A stretch of 64,000 nt of DNA from Candidatus Omnitrophota bacterium (GTDB lineage Bacteria > Omnitrophota > Omnitrophia > Omnitrophales > JACROU01). Numbering within the stretch: position 1 is the first letter of the stretch; each line of letters begins with the position of its first letter. Shown here in pieces: positions 37,276 to 47,228 of the stretch. The notes under the pieces are model-generated. The model ran no database searches. It was not told the DNA's origin and was given only the letters and a program-made list of their open reading frames with translations. Location of the stretch: contig JAJDCD010000008.1 in NCBI GenBank assembly GCA_029261035.1, forward strand, positions 124,001-188,000. The letters run 5' to 3'. Position numbers and translations under genes: made by a program.

Positions 37276-37304
37276 CTCAAAAACTAAAGAGATTAAATAG
37301 TCCT

Positions 37305-38915
37305 TTATTTCAACTTCTTCCTTTTCATAAATCCTTGAAAAGAAAGAAGAAATGCTAATACAGGAAACAAAAAGCCAAGTTTGAGGTAAAAAGTCTCTGT
37401 CGTCGAAACAGGAATAGGCCTGGTAATTCCCCCTGTCACAAAGATATCCGTACCTGATTTATCCTTAATCTGATCAACCACTATTCCCTTAGGCGATATT
37501 AGGGCAGAAACACCGGTATTTGCAGAGTGAATAACCCACCGCCCTGTCTCCACTGCCCTTAAAATTGAAGGCTGCAAATGCTGATATGGAGCTGAACTCT
37601 TCTTAAACCAGGCATCATTCGTAATAACAACAATAATTTGAGCTCCCAACCATGCCAGATCTCTTGAAAAAGATGGGAATACATTTTCAAAACAAATAAG
37701 AGGACCCACTTTCACTTTGTTGGCAGACTTATCATTACTAGAATCTAAACCATTCCCTAGAGGAATTTCAAATGTTTTCAACTCGCTTCCACTCGAAAAA
37801 TCGCTAACCCCTAATTGATATGCCAAACTTTCTAAAGGAAACAATAAAAAACGAAAGGGTAAATACTCACCAAATGGAACAAGAGCCATTTTGTCATATC
37901 TATTCAAAATAGAACCCTCTCTACCAATATAGTAAGCGCTATTGTAGTAATCTGTCTCGCTTTCTTGAGTCAAAGCACCAACAAGAAAAGGAACATTAAT
38001 TTGAGTGATCTCTTCTAGAAAGGTGGGGCTTCTTTCTAAATTTAAATATCCAGGATAAGCTGCCTCTGGCCATATGATTAGATCAGGCCCATCAAAAGCA
38101 GCTAACTCCGATAATTTTAAATGTTTTTCAATAATAATATTTTTTAATCGACGATCCCATTTTGACTCTTGTGGAATATTCCCTTGAATAAGAGCCACCC
38201 GAAAAATGGGTCCTCTGAGCTCTTTCATGATTTGAGCTTTACCAGATTGGAAAGAGAAAAATAAGAGAACAACAGTAACTAAACTTAAGAACCCCACAAT
38301 AACAAATCTATGAATCGCAGAACCTCGATGCGTAATTAAACGGTAAAGCATATACAAAAAACTATTCCCCAACGCCACTAAAAAAGAAACTCCATACACT
38401 CCTGTCCAGCGAGCTGTCTGTAACAGGCTATACATTTCAGTTTGAGAATAACCCAGCAAGTTCCACCCAAAGCCCATGATTGGGATTTCAGAACGAATCC
38501 ATTCCACCAAAACCCACAAGGATGGGATGGCAATATATAAACGAACATTGCTCCAAAAACAAACCCCGCAATAATGTTTTTGAAATAATTCCCAGATCAA
38601 TAAAGCAAGCAAACCATAAAACATACTTTCAAAACAAACAACAAACAACAAACCAAAAAAAGTTACATGCCGAATCCAAAAAATTGAAATTGCAAAAAAA
38701 ACAAAAGCAAATATAAAACCTGCCAGGAATGCATTTCTTCTATTCTCTATCGTTTGCAATAGAATAAAAAGTGGGACTAAAGCAATCCAGGCAACGGGCC
38801 AGAAACTCATCATTGGAAATGCAAAAGATAAAATGACACCACTCACCACTGGAAGCCAAAAACTTCTTAAAAAAGAAGAGGGTTGTTTTGAAATAGAGTT
38901 ATCTGTGAAAGTCAT
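37305..38915 (-). CDS. lnt: Apolipoprotein N-acyltransferase
   Basis: 536 aa inner-membrane enzyme that adds the third acyl chain to lipoproteins. About seven membrane segments in residues 1-240, then a nitrilase domain with the catalytic triad visible: glutamate in IIWPEAAYPG, lysine in YDKMALVPFGEYLPF, cysteine in GPLICFENVFPSF. A last membrane segment lies near the C-terminus (about 508-528). Fits the lipoproteins Pal and LptE in this window. Confidence 0.95.
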   Translation of the reverse strand: MTFTDNSISKQPSSFLRSFWLPVVSGVILSFAFPMMSFWPVAWIALVPLFILLQTIENRRNAFLAGFIFAFVFFAISIFWIRHVTFFGLLFVVCFESMFYGLLALLIWELFQKHYCGVCFWSNVRLYIAIPSLWVLVEWIRSEIPIMGFGWNLLGYSQTEMYSLLQTARWTGVYGVSFLVALGNSFLYMLYRLITHRGSAIHRFVIVGFLSLVTVVLLFFSFQSGKAQIMKELRGPIFRVALIQGNIPQESKWDRRLKNIIIEKHLKLSELAAFDGPDLIIWPEAAYPGYLNLERSPTFLEEITQINVPFLVGALTQESETDYYNSAYYIGREGSILNRYDKMALVPFGEYLPFRFLLFPLESLAYQLGVSDFSSGSELKTFEIPLGNGLDSSNDKSANKVKVGPLICFENVFPSFSRDLAWLGAQIIVVITNDAWFKKSSAPYQHLQPSILRAVETGRWVIHSANTGVSALISPKGIVVDQIKDKSGTDIFVTGGITRPIPVSTTETFYLKLGFLFPVLAFLLSFQGFMKRKKLK

Positions 38916-38957
38916 AGGATTTCCAAAAAGACAGAGCCGTCAAAAATCGGCAGCTTA

Positions 38958-41543
38958 CTAGCCGTGACATTTTTTATACTTTTTACCACTACCACAAGGA
39001 CAAGGGTCATTTCTGCCCACCTTAGGCCCTGCTTTAACTGGCGCTGGGGAACCCCCCACAGCCGCTTGAGAAGAATCTAACATTGTTGGAGCTGATTCAG
39101 CATCAGAAATAGGCGATCCAATTTGAGACATACTGGAAGCCTCTGGGTGAACTGTTTTCTGAGGACTTGCCCCAAATACATTAGACATTTCTTTGCTTTG
39201 AGCAGCCTCCGCTTTGAAGACGAACTCAATAGCTTCATGCTTAATGCTTTCTATCATTTCTTCAAAAAGATTAAAAGCCTCTCTAGAATATTCAACAAGA
39301 GGATCTCTCTGACCATAAGCTCTTAAATGAATCCCTTCTTTCAAATTATCGATAGAATAAAGGTGGTCTTTCCATTTAGAATCGATCATTTGTAGCAAGA
39401 TATACTTAGACATGTACAACATAACTTCAGAACTGAGTCTTTTTTCCTTTTCATCGTAAAAAGCCTCTATCTTTTTTGTCAAAACGTCTTCAAGATCTGA
39501 AGTAGAATATTCAACTAAATCAATATCTTTAAGATCAAAATTAAACTTTGATTTAAAAACCTCTGAAAATTTATCATAATCCCAATCCTGAGGATCAATA
39601 TTGTCATTAAAATACTCTTCGATCAGCTCGCTTAAAATTTCCTCAATCATTTCAAATAAATGCTTTTTTAAATTTTCACTTTCCAAAACTGTATTTCTCT
39701 CATCATATATAACTTCTCTCTGTTTATTCATGACATTGTCATACTCAAGTAACATTTTACGAATATCAAAGTTCCTAGCTTCAACTCTTCTCTGAGCTTT
39801 TTCTAAAGCACGAGTAACGAGCGGATGTTCAATCTCTTGACCTTCTTCCATCCCCATTTTCTGCATTAAACCCGAAATCCGATCAGAACCAAAAATACGC
39901 ATCAAGGAATCTTCTAAGGAAATAAAAAATTTCGTAGACCCAGGGTCCCCCTGCCTTCCAGATCGACCTCTCAACTGATTGTCAATCCGACGGGACTCAT
40001 GCCTCTCCGTTCCAATTACGTGCAACCCACCCGCTTCATGAACGCCTTCTCCTAAAACAATATCCGTTCCTCTACCAGCCATATTTGTTGAGATTGTGAC
40101 ATTCCCTGGCTGTCCTGCTCTAGAAATAATCTCAGCTTCTTGCTCATGATATTTAGCATTAAGAACGGAGTGAGGTAAATTTTTCCGTTTCAAAACCTGA
40201 CTCAATTTTTCCGAGTTTTGAATCGAAATAGTTCCGACCAAAACAGGCTTCCCTAATTTATGCATTTCGATAATATTGTCTACAACAGCATTAAACTTCT
40301 CATGTTCTGTTCGGTAGATACAGTCAGAATAATCTTTTCTAATATTAGCTTTGTTAGTAGGAATAACAACTACTTCGAGTTTGTAAATTTTTTCAAATTC
40401 AACAGCCTCTGTAGATGCCGTTCCTGTCATTCCACTTAATTTTTTATACATACGAAAATAATTTTGGAAGGTGACAGTTGCTAAAGTTTGATTTTCTCGC
40501 TCAATACGCACATTTTCTTTAGCTTCAAGAGCTTGGTGTAGACCATCAGAAAAACGTCGACCCGGCATAAGTCGTCCTGTGAATTCATCCACAATCACAA
40601 CCTGATTCTCTTTTATCACATAATCAATATCTCTTTTGAAAAGAACATGCGCTTTTAACGCTTGATTAATGTGATGAATTAAATCGATCTGAGTATTTTC
40701 ATATAAGTTTTTATTACCAAGCAAAGACTCACAGCTTTTAACACCTTCCTCAGTCAGTGTTACCGTATTTGATTTTTCATCAATGGTGTAATCAGAATCT
40801 AGCTTAAGACTGGGTATAATTTTGTTAATCTGATAATACTTATCTGTGGATTCATCTGCAGGACCCGAAATAATCAGCGGTGTTCGAGCTTCGTCAATCA
40901 GAATAGAGTCAACTTCGTCTACAATAGCAAAATTTTGTTTTTTCATTCTTCGGCTATTAATGTCGTATTCCATATTATCGCGCAAGAAATCAAAGCCATA
41001 TTCGTTATTTGTGCCGAAAGTTATATCCGAATTATAAGCGCGCTGTCTTTCTTCAGCATCAATATCATGCTGAATCACACCAACAGTAAGCCCCAAAAAC
41101 TCATAAATAGGCCCCATCCATTCCCTATCACGATTTGCTAAGTAGTCATTTACTGTGACCACATGAACCCCTTTACCCTCTAATGCGTTAAGATAAACAG
41201 GACATGTTGCTACTAGGGTTTTACCTTCCCCTGTAGACATCTCAGTAACACGTCCTTGATGCAAAAACACCCCGCCCAAAAGCTGCACATCAAAATGACG
41301 CATATTAAGTAACCTACGTGAAACTTCACGAACAACGGCAAATGATTCCACAATCAAATCATCCAAGGTCTCCCCAGCTTTTAATCGTTTTCTAAATTCA
41401 TCCGTCTTTGCCTTTAAAGCATCATCACTTAAAGCTTTAATTTCAGGCTCCAGCTGATTCATTTTATCCACCAAAGGCTGGACTTTCTTAATCACACGAT
41501 CATTCTGAGATCCAAATACTTTTTTTAATAATCCACCAATCAT
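38958..41543 (-). CDS. secA: Preprotein translocase ATPase SecA
   Basis: 861 aa motor of the Sec pathway. Walker A in [14 protein letters not shown], Walker B with [70 protein letters not shown], and [10 protein letters not shown] are all present. The C-terminal metal-binding tail [14 protein letters not shown], which binds zinc and SecB, is intact after a low-complexity linker. Full length; lies 14 bp downstream of prfB. Confidence 0.98.
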   Translation of the reverse strand: MIGGLLKKVFGSQNDRVIKKVQPLVDKMNQLEPEIKALSDDALKAKTDEFRKRLKAGETLDDLIVESFAVVREVSRRLLNMRHFDVQLLGGVFLHQGRVTEMSTGEGKTLVATCPVYLNALEGKGVHVVTVNDYLANRDREWMGPIYEFLGLTVGVIQHDIDAEERQRAYNSDITFGTNNEYGFDFLRDNMEYDINSRRMKKQNFAIVDEVDSILIDEARTPLIISGPADESTDKYYQINKIIPSLKLDSDYTIDEKSNTVTLTEEGVKSCESLLGNKNLYENTQIDLIHHINQALKAHVLFKRDIDYVIKENQVVIVDEFTGRLMPGRRFSDGLHQALEAKENVRIERENQTLATVTFQNYFRMYKKLSGMTGTASTEAVEFEKIYKLEVVVIPTNKANIRKDYSDCIYRTEHEKFNAVVDNIIEMHKLGKPVLVGTISIQNSEKLSQVLKRKNLPHSVLNAKYHEQEAEIISRAGQPGNVTISTNMAGRGTDIVLGEGVHEAGGLHVIGTERHESRRIDNQLRGRSGRQGDPGSTKFFISLEDSLMRIFGSDRISGLMQKMGMEEGQEIEHPLVTRALEKAQRRVEARNFDIRKMLLEYDNVMNKQREVIYDERNTVLESENLKKHLFEMIEEILSELIEEYFNDNIDPQDWDYDKFSEVFKSKFNFDLKDIDLVEYSTSDLEDVLTKKIEAFYDEKEKRLSSEVMLYMSKYILLQMIDSKWKDHLYSIDNLKEGIHLRAYGQRDPLVEYSREAFNLFEEMIESIKHEAIEFVFKAEAAQSKEMSNVFGASPQKTVHPEASSMSQIGSPISDAESAPTMLDSSQAAVGGSPAPVKAGPKVGRNDPCPCGSGKKYKKCHG

Positions 41544-41556
41544 TATAAAGCCACCT

Positions 41557-42667
41557 TTATTTTCTCATTCGACTTTTTAAAAATGCTTCAATAAATAAAT
41601 CAATATCTCCATCCATAACACGAGTCACATCCGAAGTTTCGGATTGAGTCCTATGGTCCTTAACTAAAGAGTAAGGTTGAAAAACATAGGATCTAATCTG
41701 CGACCCCCACGATATTTCCATTTTCTCACTATACTTCTCTTGAGTTCGAGCATTGTCCTCTTTACGCTTAACTTCATACAAGCGCGCTTTAAGAACCTTT
41801 AAAGCAGATTGCTTATTTTTAAACTGAGAGCGTTCATTTTGACACTGAACAACAACCCCTGACTCAATATGAGTAATTCTTACAGCACTGGAAGTTTTAT
41901 TGACATGCTGACCACCAGCACCCCCTGCTCGATAAGTATCAATACGAATATCAGCTTCCTTAATTTCAATCTCTGTTAAATCTCGCACATCTGCAACAAC
42001 ATCGACAGAAGCAAAAGAAGTATGCCTTCTTTTATTACTATCAAAAGGAGAGATTCTAACCAAACGATGAACACCAGCCTCTGCTTTTAAATACCCATAA
42101 CCAAAAGTTCCACGAATAAAAAAAGTGATATTTTTTATCCCAGCCTCTTCACCATTTAACTGATCAAAAACCTCTAATTTAAATCCCTTCCGTTCAGCCC
42201 ATCGAGAATACAGACGAAATAACATCTGGACCCAATCACAAGACTCTGTACCTCCTGCTCCTGCATTAATACTCATCAAAGCATCACACACATCCACAGG
42301 ATCTGAAAGCAATAGCTTAAACTCTAAAGAATCAACTTCCTTTTCTAGGTTTTTAATTTCGTCTGCAAACTCATTCAAAGACTGAGCATCATCATCAGAA
42401 ACCAAGGACATCAGCTCAAACAAATCTTTTAATTGTTTTTCTGCTTTCTCAAAAGGGTCAACCAAAGATTTTAAAATCTTCATCTGAGAAACAACTTCTT
42501 GAGCCGACTTACTGTCATCCCAAAAATTAGGCTCGGCAATTTTACTATTCAACAACTCTATCTGCTTCTGCTTATCTCCAAGGTCAAAGACACCCCCTAA
42601 GTTCAGATAACGTTTTCTGAACTTTCTCTAATCGCTCATTAAGTTCTTCTGGATTCTGAGGATCCAT
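41557..42667 (-). CDS. prfB: Peptide chain release factor 2, made by programmed +1 frameshift
   Basis: The gene starts ATG at 42667 (GGAGG upstream) and encodes 27 codons in the first frame ([17 protein letters not shown]...) up to CTT at 42589-42587, followed by the in-frame stop TGA at 42586-42584. Shifting by +1 at CTT TGA C continues in the long frame with [16 protein letters not shown] to the stop at 41557, giving 369 aa. The GGQ motif is in [20 protein letters not shown] and the [15 protein letters not shown] block gives RF2 specificity for UGA and UAA. A gene caller that sees only the long frame misses the true N-terminus. Confidence 0.96.
42583..42598 (-). promoter_or_regulatory. prfB programmed frameshift signal
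   Basis: The minus strand reads AGGGGGTGTCTTTGAC. The internal Shine-Dalgarno AGGGGGT (42598-42592) is separated by two bases from the slippery CTT and the UGA stop with following C, the same spacing as in E. coli. In that model slow decoding of UGA at low RF2 lets the ribosome slip, so RF2 sets its own level. Confidence 0.95.
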
Positions 42668-42698
42668 AAGGCTAACCTCCAAGTTGCTTTTAAAATTG

Positions 42699-44114
42699 TT
42701 ACCCTAGCTCTTTTTTAATCTTACGCGCTAAACCATCTGATATACCCACAATTGAGCTTATTTCCTCAACCGAAGCTTTCTCTATTTTTTTGACAGACCC
42801 AAAATAATTTAAAAGAACTTTCTTACGAGTTTCTCCAACACCTTCAATTTTGTCCAAAACAGAGTCCGTCACCTTATTATCGCGTAATTTCCGATGATAC
42901 TCTATAGCAAATCGATGAGATTCATCCCTTACCTTCTGAAGCATATGTAACACAGGAGAATCTTTAGCTATATTTAAAGGCTTCGTAGAACCGACAGTGT
43001 AAATCTGTTCAAAGCGTTTTGCAATAGAAATTAAAGAAATTCCATCAAAACCCTCTTCTTGGAGCACTTTATAAACAGCATTCAAATGCCCCTTCCCACC
43101 ATCAATTAGAATAATATCAGGATCTAGCTCTTCCTTACTTTCTTTAAGGCGTCTCAGCATTCTACGAACCGCTTCTTGCATCATTGCATAATCGTTAATT
43201 TGCAGAACTGCTTTGATTTTATATCTTCTATAATCAAATTTATCCGGCATCTCACGATAAAAACTCACTTTAGATGCCACAGACTCACTTCCAAAAGTAT
43301 TAGATACGTCAAAACAGACAATTCTTTCTGGATATTTATTTAACTTTAAAATTTTCCTTAATTCTGATGTTGCCGACAATGTCACTGACTTTTCTGGTTT
43401 TTTTATATGGAATCGCTTTTTCTTTAAGTGGACCAAAGCCTGTATTTGCTCTTTATAAATTTGAGCTTCTTCAAAACAAAGCTCCTTTGCCGACGATTCC
43501 ATTCTAAGTTGAAGGTATTCCACCAAGTTTCTTTTTCCCCCACCTAAAAAATCAGAAACCTCATCCATTAGTTCTTTATATTCTTTTTTAATATCTGGGA
43601 AAATACAAGGAGCTACACATTGCCCAATATGGTAATACAAACAAGCTGTTTTAGGTAAAGTCATACATTTACGAATAGGGAAAATAGTATGAATTAACCT
43701 CAAGGCTTCTCTCAGCAAACGAGCGTCGGTAAAAGGTCCATAATACTTTGATTTCTTATCTTTTTTCTGCCTCGTCATCATCAACCTTGGGAAAGTTTCA
43801 TTTGTCATTTTCACCAAAGGAAAACTCTTATCATCTTTCTGACGTGTATTATATTTGGGTTTGTGCTTGTTGATCAGTTGAGCCTCTAACAACAGAGCTT
43901 CGATTTCAGTGGGTGTTTCAATATAATCCACATCTTGAATTCGAGTCACTAAAACTTGAATTTTGGGCGAATGTCCTTCTTTGATAAAATAGGAGGACAC
44001 TCTTCTTTTCAAAGAATTAGCTTTCCCTATATAAACAACCTCTCCTTCAGAGTCTTTCATCAAATAAACTCCAGGAGTCAGAGGTAATTTTTTTACTTTT
44101 TCTTTAATATCCAC
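42699..44114 (-). CDS. uvrC: Excinuclease ABC subunit C, short form
   Basis: 471 aa, about 130 shorter than usual UvrC (near 600). GIY-YIG endonuclease domain (about 10-90: TPGVYLMKDSEGEVVYIGKAN), cysteine-rich block (CMTLPKTACLYYHIGQCVAPC at about 150), UVR motif (about 200-240: LCFEEAQIYKEQIQALVHLKKKR), RNase H-like domain directly after (FDVSNTFGSESVASKV, NDYAMMQEAVRRM, ILIDGGKGHLNAV, HRFAIEYHRKLR, which carry the catalytic D, D, D and H) and a helix-hairpin-helix tail (KIEGVGETRKKVLLNYFGS). The missing stretch is the linker region between UVR and RNase H. The gene starts 22 bp inside murJ. Confidence 0.9.
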   Translation of the reverse strand: MDIKEKVKKLPLTPGVYLMKDSEGEVVYIGKANSLKRRVSSYFIKEGHSPKIQVLVTRIQDVDYIETPTEIEALLLEAQLINKHKPKYNTRQKDDKSFPLVKMTNETFPRLMMTRQKKDKKSKYYGPFTDARLLREALRLIHTIFPIRKCMTLPKTACLYYHIGQCVAPCIFPDIKKEYKELMDEVSDFLGGGKRNLVEYLQLRMESSAKELCFEEAQIYKEQIQALVHLKKKRFHIKKPEKSVTLSATSELRKILKLNKYPERIVCFDVSNTFGSESVASKVSFYREMPDKFDYRRYKIKAVLQINDYAMMQEAVRRMLRRLKESKEELDPDIILIDGGKGHLNAVYKVLQEEGFDGISLISIAKRFEQIYTVGSTKPLNIAKDSPVLHMLQKVRDESHRFAIEYHRKLRDNKVTDSVLDKIEGVGETRKKVLLNYFGSVKKIEKASVEEISSIVGISDGLARKIKKELG

Positions 44115-45655
44115 AAAAACAATCTCCTACTCTCCTCAACACGAAACAAGAAACTCAAAACCAAATAAACAATAACTCCACTCAATATAATCAACAAGAG
44201 ATTAAACAGTTGATTTAAAAAAGCAGCCTGAAAAAAAGAAAAAGCTACAATTCGATTTAATAAAACAACAACACCCCCCATCAAAACCGAAAGAAAAGCG
44301 ACACGGGTTAAATCAAAAACAATCTCTTTCACCCCAAAATCTCCCAATCGACCTCGAAGTATTATAAGAAGAAACAAAAAATGAAACAATCCTATTACCC
44401 CAGTAGAAACAGCAAGCCCTAAAGGCCCTCCCAGTTTTAAACATAAAAAATTTAACACCCCATTCAAAAAGAAACAAAACAAACCAATTTTCATAGGGGT
44501 TTTCATATCTTGAACACTATAAAAAGCAGAAACCAAAACTGGAACTGCAGAATAAAATAAAACACCACCCATATAACCCAAGAACATAGCTTGAGTCCTT
44601 AGAGTAGCTTCATAAGTAAAAGCTCCTCTTTGGAACAAAATCTGAATAATAGGTTCTGAGAGAACCATCATCCCAACCATTGAAGGGAATACAATAAAAA
44701 AAATTCCTTTTAATGAAATTCTTAATATTTCTTTTACTTTTTGAGAGGCTTGTGCTGCAGACAAACTTGAAAACTCGGGTAACAAGACAGTACTTAAGGC
44801 CGTAGCAAATATACTTAATGGAAACTGCATCAATCGAACAGAATACCAAAGACTTGAGCTTACTCCTTCTTGAGAAAAAAAACCAAAAATTAAATCCATA
44901 AAGAGATTCAATTGCAAAACAGACATTCCAATTACTGCCGGAAATAATAACGAAGTAAAACGCTTTAAATTTTCCCCTCCCCAATTGAGCAAGGGAAACA
45001 ATACATAACCTTTTCTTTTAACGGGAATCCACACACACAACATTTGAATAAGTCCAGAGAGTACTATGGAAGCACATAGCAATCGAAGAGTCTGCTCAGA
45101 AGTTTTTGATAAAAAAGAACAAACAAAGACAATCACAGAAACCCAGCAAACATTTAAAATAATAGGAGTAAAAGCAGGTATTAAAAATTGCTTCTCACTA
45201 AAAAGAATTCCCATACTTACTGAAATTAAAAACAAAACGACTACGTATGGGGCCAAGACCTTCAAAAATATCAAAAACCAAAGCGCATCTTCCTGAAAAC
45301 TAATTGTTCCTATCAATAACTCCACGACGCAATAAAAAACTAAAAGAAAAAGAAGGCCTACAAAGAGAAATAAACTCCCTACCTGCCTAGCAAAACGTTC
45401 CGCTTCATTCCTGCCTTCCGTTTCTAACAAATCAGTAAAAATAGGCACAAAAGCACTAGTCAAAACACCTTCAGACACCAGACGACGCAAAATGTTGGGG
45501 AAAGTAAAAGCAAACACAAAAGCATCCCATATACGGGAAAGACCAAAAAAGTGCGCACTTACCACATCCCGAATAAGTCCTGTCACTCTAGAGAGAAAAC
45601 TTAAAAAGGCCACCCATCCCGTATTTTTAATTATTGCTTTGTTGGAATCAGACAT
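44093..45655 (-). CDS. murJ: Lipid II flippase MurJ (MviN family)
   Basis: 520 aa, about 14 membrane segments. N-terminal blocks SRVTGLIRDVVSAHFFG and AFVFAFTFPNILRRLVSEGVLTSAFVPIF are the MurJ hallmark; FQRGAFTYEATLRTQ and AFYSVQDMKTPMKIG follow later. It moves lipid II across the inner membrane and complements MraY/MurG encoded 20-25 kb away. Divergent from rpsT across 184 bp. Confidence 0.95.
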   Translation of the reverse strand: MSDSNKAIIKNTGWVAFLSFLSRVTGLIRDVVSAHFFGLSRIWDAFVFAFTFPNILRRLVSEGVLTSAFVPIFTDLLETEGRNEAERFARQVGSLFLFVGLLFLLVFYCVVELLIGTISFQEDALWFLIFLKVLAPYVVVLFLISVSMGILFSEKQFLIPAFTPIILNVCWVSVIVFVCSFLSKTSEQTLRLLCASIVLSGLIQMLCVWIPVKRKGYVLFPLLNWGGENLKRFTSLLFPAVIGMSVLQLNLFMDLIFGFFSQEGVSSSLWYSVRLMQFPLSIFATALSTVLLPEFSSLSAAQASQKVKEILRISLKGIFFIVFPSMVGMMVLSEPIIQILFQRGAFTYEATLRTQAMFLGYMGGVLFYSAVPVLVSAFYSVQDMKTPMKIGLFCFFLNGVLNFLCLKLGGPLGLAVSTGVIGLFHFLFLLIILRGRLGDFGVKEIVFDLTRVAFLSVLMGGVVVLLNRIVAFSFFQAAFLNQLFNLLLIILSGVIVYLVLSFLFRVEESRRLFLWILKKK

Positions 45656-45740
45656 ACTTCAAAGACCTCCAAAAAGAAGATAAATTCAATGTAAGTCAAT
45701 ACTATATCATAAGATAAATCCATCAACCCAAACTCTTTTA

Positions 45741-45769
45741 TTGCATTCTTCTATCAGCTATGGTAAATT
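45741..45769 (+). promoter_or_regulatory. Candidate rpsT promoter
   Basis: TTGCAT (45741-45746), 17 bp, then TAAATT (45764-45769) preceded by TGG, an extended -10. It lies about 70 bp ahead of the rpsT start and is the best sigma-70-like match on the plus strand in the gap shared with murJ. Confidence 0.4.
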
Positions 45770-45784
45770 ACGTCCTCATTTTAA

Positions 45785-45800
45785 GGCTAAGTCGTTAGCC
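45785..45800 (+). promoter_or_regulatory. Hairpin in the rpsT leader
   Basis: GGCTAA and TTAGCC form a perfect 6 bp stem with a 4-base loop GTCG, 39 bases before the rpsT start and downstream of the candidate promoter. Ribosomal protein leaders often carry autoregulatory structures; whether this one binds S20 is unknown. Confidence 0.35.
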
Positions 45801-45839
45801 AAAATACCTATTGATTAGTGTTATAAAGGAGTTTTACGA

Positions 45840-46115
45840 ATGCCAAATTCACCATCAGCAACTAAAAGATTGAGAAGCGACGCCAGAAAAAGAAGCTTTA
45901 ATCAACTTGTTCTGTCAGAAATTAAAACGTTAAAGAAAAAATTAAAAGCTTCTATTGAAAGCAAAAATATAGAAGAGTCTAAAGTAACTGCAAAAACGCT
46001 TATTACTAAATTAGATAAAGGTGTCAAAAAAGGAACTCTTCCAAGAACAAAAGTGGATAGATTAAAATCCAGAATTCAAATAAGCATAAACAAGCTCACT
46101 CCTGCAAATTCTTAA
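45840..46115 (+). CDS. rpsT: 30S ribosomal protein S20
   Basis: 91 aa, the only plus-strand gene. MPNSPSATKRLRSDARKRSFN at the start, KTLITKLDKGVKKGTLPR in the middle and IQISINKL at the end match S20, an all-helical protein that binds 16S rRNA early in assembly. AAAGGAG sits 8 bases before the ATG. Ends in a strong terminator shared with the opposing holA transcript. Confidence 0.97.
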   Translation: MPNSPSATKRLRSDARKRSFNQLVLSEIKTLKKKLKASIESKNIEESKVTAKTLITKLDKGVKKGTLPRTKVDRLKSRIQISINKLTPANS

Positions 46116-46128
46116 TTTCAGTTTAAAT

Positions 46129-46164
46129 AAAAAAGCCCTACACAATTAAATGTAGGGCTTTTTT
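46129..46164. terminator. Bidirectional intrinsic terminator between rpsT and holA
   Basis: AAAAAAGCCCTACA (46129-46142) pairs with TGTAGGGCTTTTTT (46151-46164) over 14 bp, loop of 8. T-runs flank the stem on both strands, so it can end both converging transcripts. Confidence 0.93.
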
Positions 46165-46173
46165 GTTTTAAAA

Positions 46174-47181
46174 CTAACTCGTCCCCAACCTCAATAGCAA
46201 CATTTCCACTGCCGCTTTAACAGATACTTTTCCTGTTTTAATTGCTGCATCTGTTTCAAAAAGAAGCTTAAAAGTTCTCTTTAACTTTTGTTCATTAAAG
46301 GAAGATAACTGTTGAACAAACCGGTTTAGAAAATAAGGTCTTATATTTAACTTTCGACCCAACTCATCTCTAGACCCTCCAGAAAGTAAGAATTTTTTAC
46401 CTTCATATATCCGTTTCATCTGCCAATTCAAAAGACCTAAAAGCTCAGTGCTTTGATATGGATTTTCTTCGTAAAGATGAAAATAAATCTCAAACACCTC
46501 TGTGATATTTTTCTTAGACAAAGCCTCCGCTAGATCAAAACCTGTCGAATCATAAACCTGATCCCCCAAAGCTTCTACATGAGCCTCTGAAATAATTTCA
46601 TCTGCGGGTACGTTTAAACTTAATTTTTCTAAAGTACTATTTAAAAATAATAAATTATCAGAACAGGTCTCTTCCAGAATTTTAGCTGCACCGGGACTCA
46701 CTTTAAGATTCAAAGATCTAATTTTCTCACGAATAAATAATCGAATCTGCTCCTTTCGATTACTCCACCTCGACGAGCTTCCTTTATTCGGAGGCGCGTC
46801 CAGAACATTCGACTCTCCTTTTACAGAATCAACAAAAGTATAAATCTTCTTTTTCCCTTTAACAATTTCTCCTTCTAAAAAAATAAAAGAAAAATGGGAA
46901 GGGTTTTTAAAATATTTCTTCAACATCTCAAAATCCCCTTCTTTCATCAATTCTGCACCCTTGATCCAAATAATTTGTTTTTCTGAAAGGAAGGGGTATG
47001 TTAGAGCTTGCCTAAGAACAACTTCCCAATCTATGTCTTTCATGTAATAGAGGAAAACAGAGTCCTCTTCCCCTGATGAAAGAATTTGATGCTTCTTTTT
47101 CTGTAAACAGTTTTGAGTTAGATAAGGATCGCCTACGGCAAGGGTAAGTAAAGGAAGTGAGGTTGTACTTTTTTTAGTCAT
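46174..47181 (-). CDS. holA: DNA polymerase III delta subunit
   Basis: 335 aa clamp-loader subunit that opens the beta clamp. YPFLSEKQIIWIKGAELM, SFIFLEGEIVKGKKKIYTF, and a helical lid with FLNSTLEKLSLNVPADEII, VEALGDQVYDSTGFDLAEAL and LLNWQMKRIYEGKKFLLSGGS are family blocks. The usual Walker-like residues are absent, as is normal for delta. Follows lptE by 47 bp. Confidence 0.88.
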   Translation of the reverse strand: MTKKSTTSLPLLTLAVGDPYLTQNCLQKKKHQILSSGEEDSVFLYYMKDIDWEVVLRQALTYPFLSEKQIIWIKGAELMKEGDFEMLKKYFKNPSHFSFIFLEGEIVKGKKKIYTFVDSVKGESNVLDAPPNKGSSSRWSNRKEQIRLFIREKIRSLNLKVSPGAAKILEETCSDNLLFLNSTLEKLSLNVPADEIISEAHVEALGDQVYDSTGFDLAEALSKKNITEVFEIYFHLYEENPYQSTELLGLLNWQMKRIYEGKKFLLSGGSRDELGRKLNIRPYFLNRFVQQLSSFNEQKLKRTFKLLFETDAAIKTGKVSVKAAVEMLLLRLGTS

Positions 47182-47228
47182 AGTTAACGTTTAAAGTAGA
47201 TAAGATGAGTCGATTGAAAAGATAAACA

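Noticed and set aside
42555-42584. prfB starting at the TTG at 42555 as a single uninterrupted frame
   Set aside because: This would lack the RF2 N-terminus; the upstream ATG, 27 codons and frameshift signal explain the gene fully.
44610-44984. 124-codon minus-strand frame overlapping murJ in another register
   Set aside because: Out-of-frame with murJ, which has clear conserved motifs here; composition typical of a shifted membrane-protein frame.
45066-45683. Plus-strand open frames inside murJ
   Set aside because: Low-complexity K/N-rich translations antisense to a clear membrane protein, no ribosome sites; shadows of the AT-rich coding strand.
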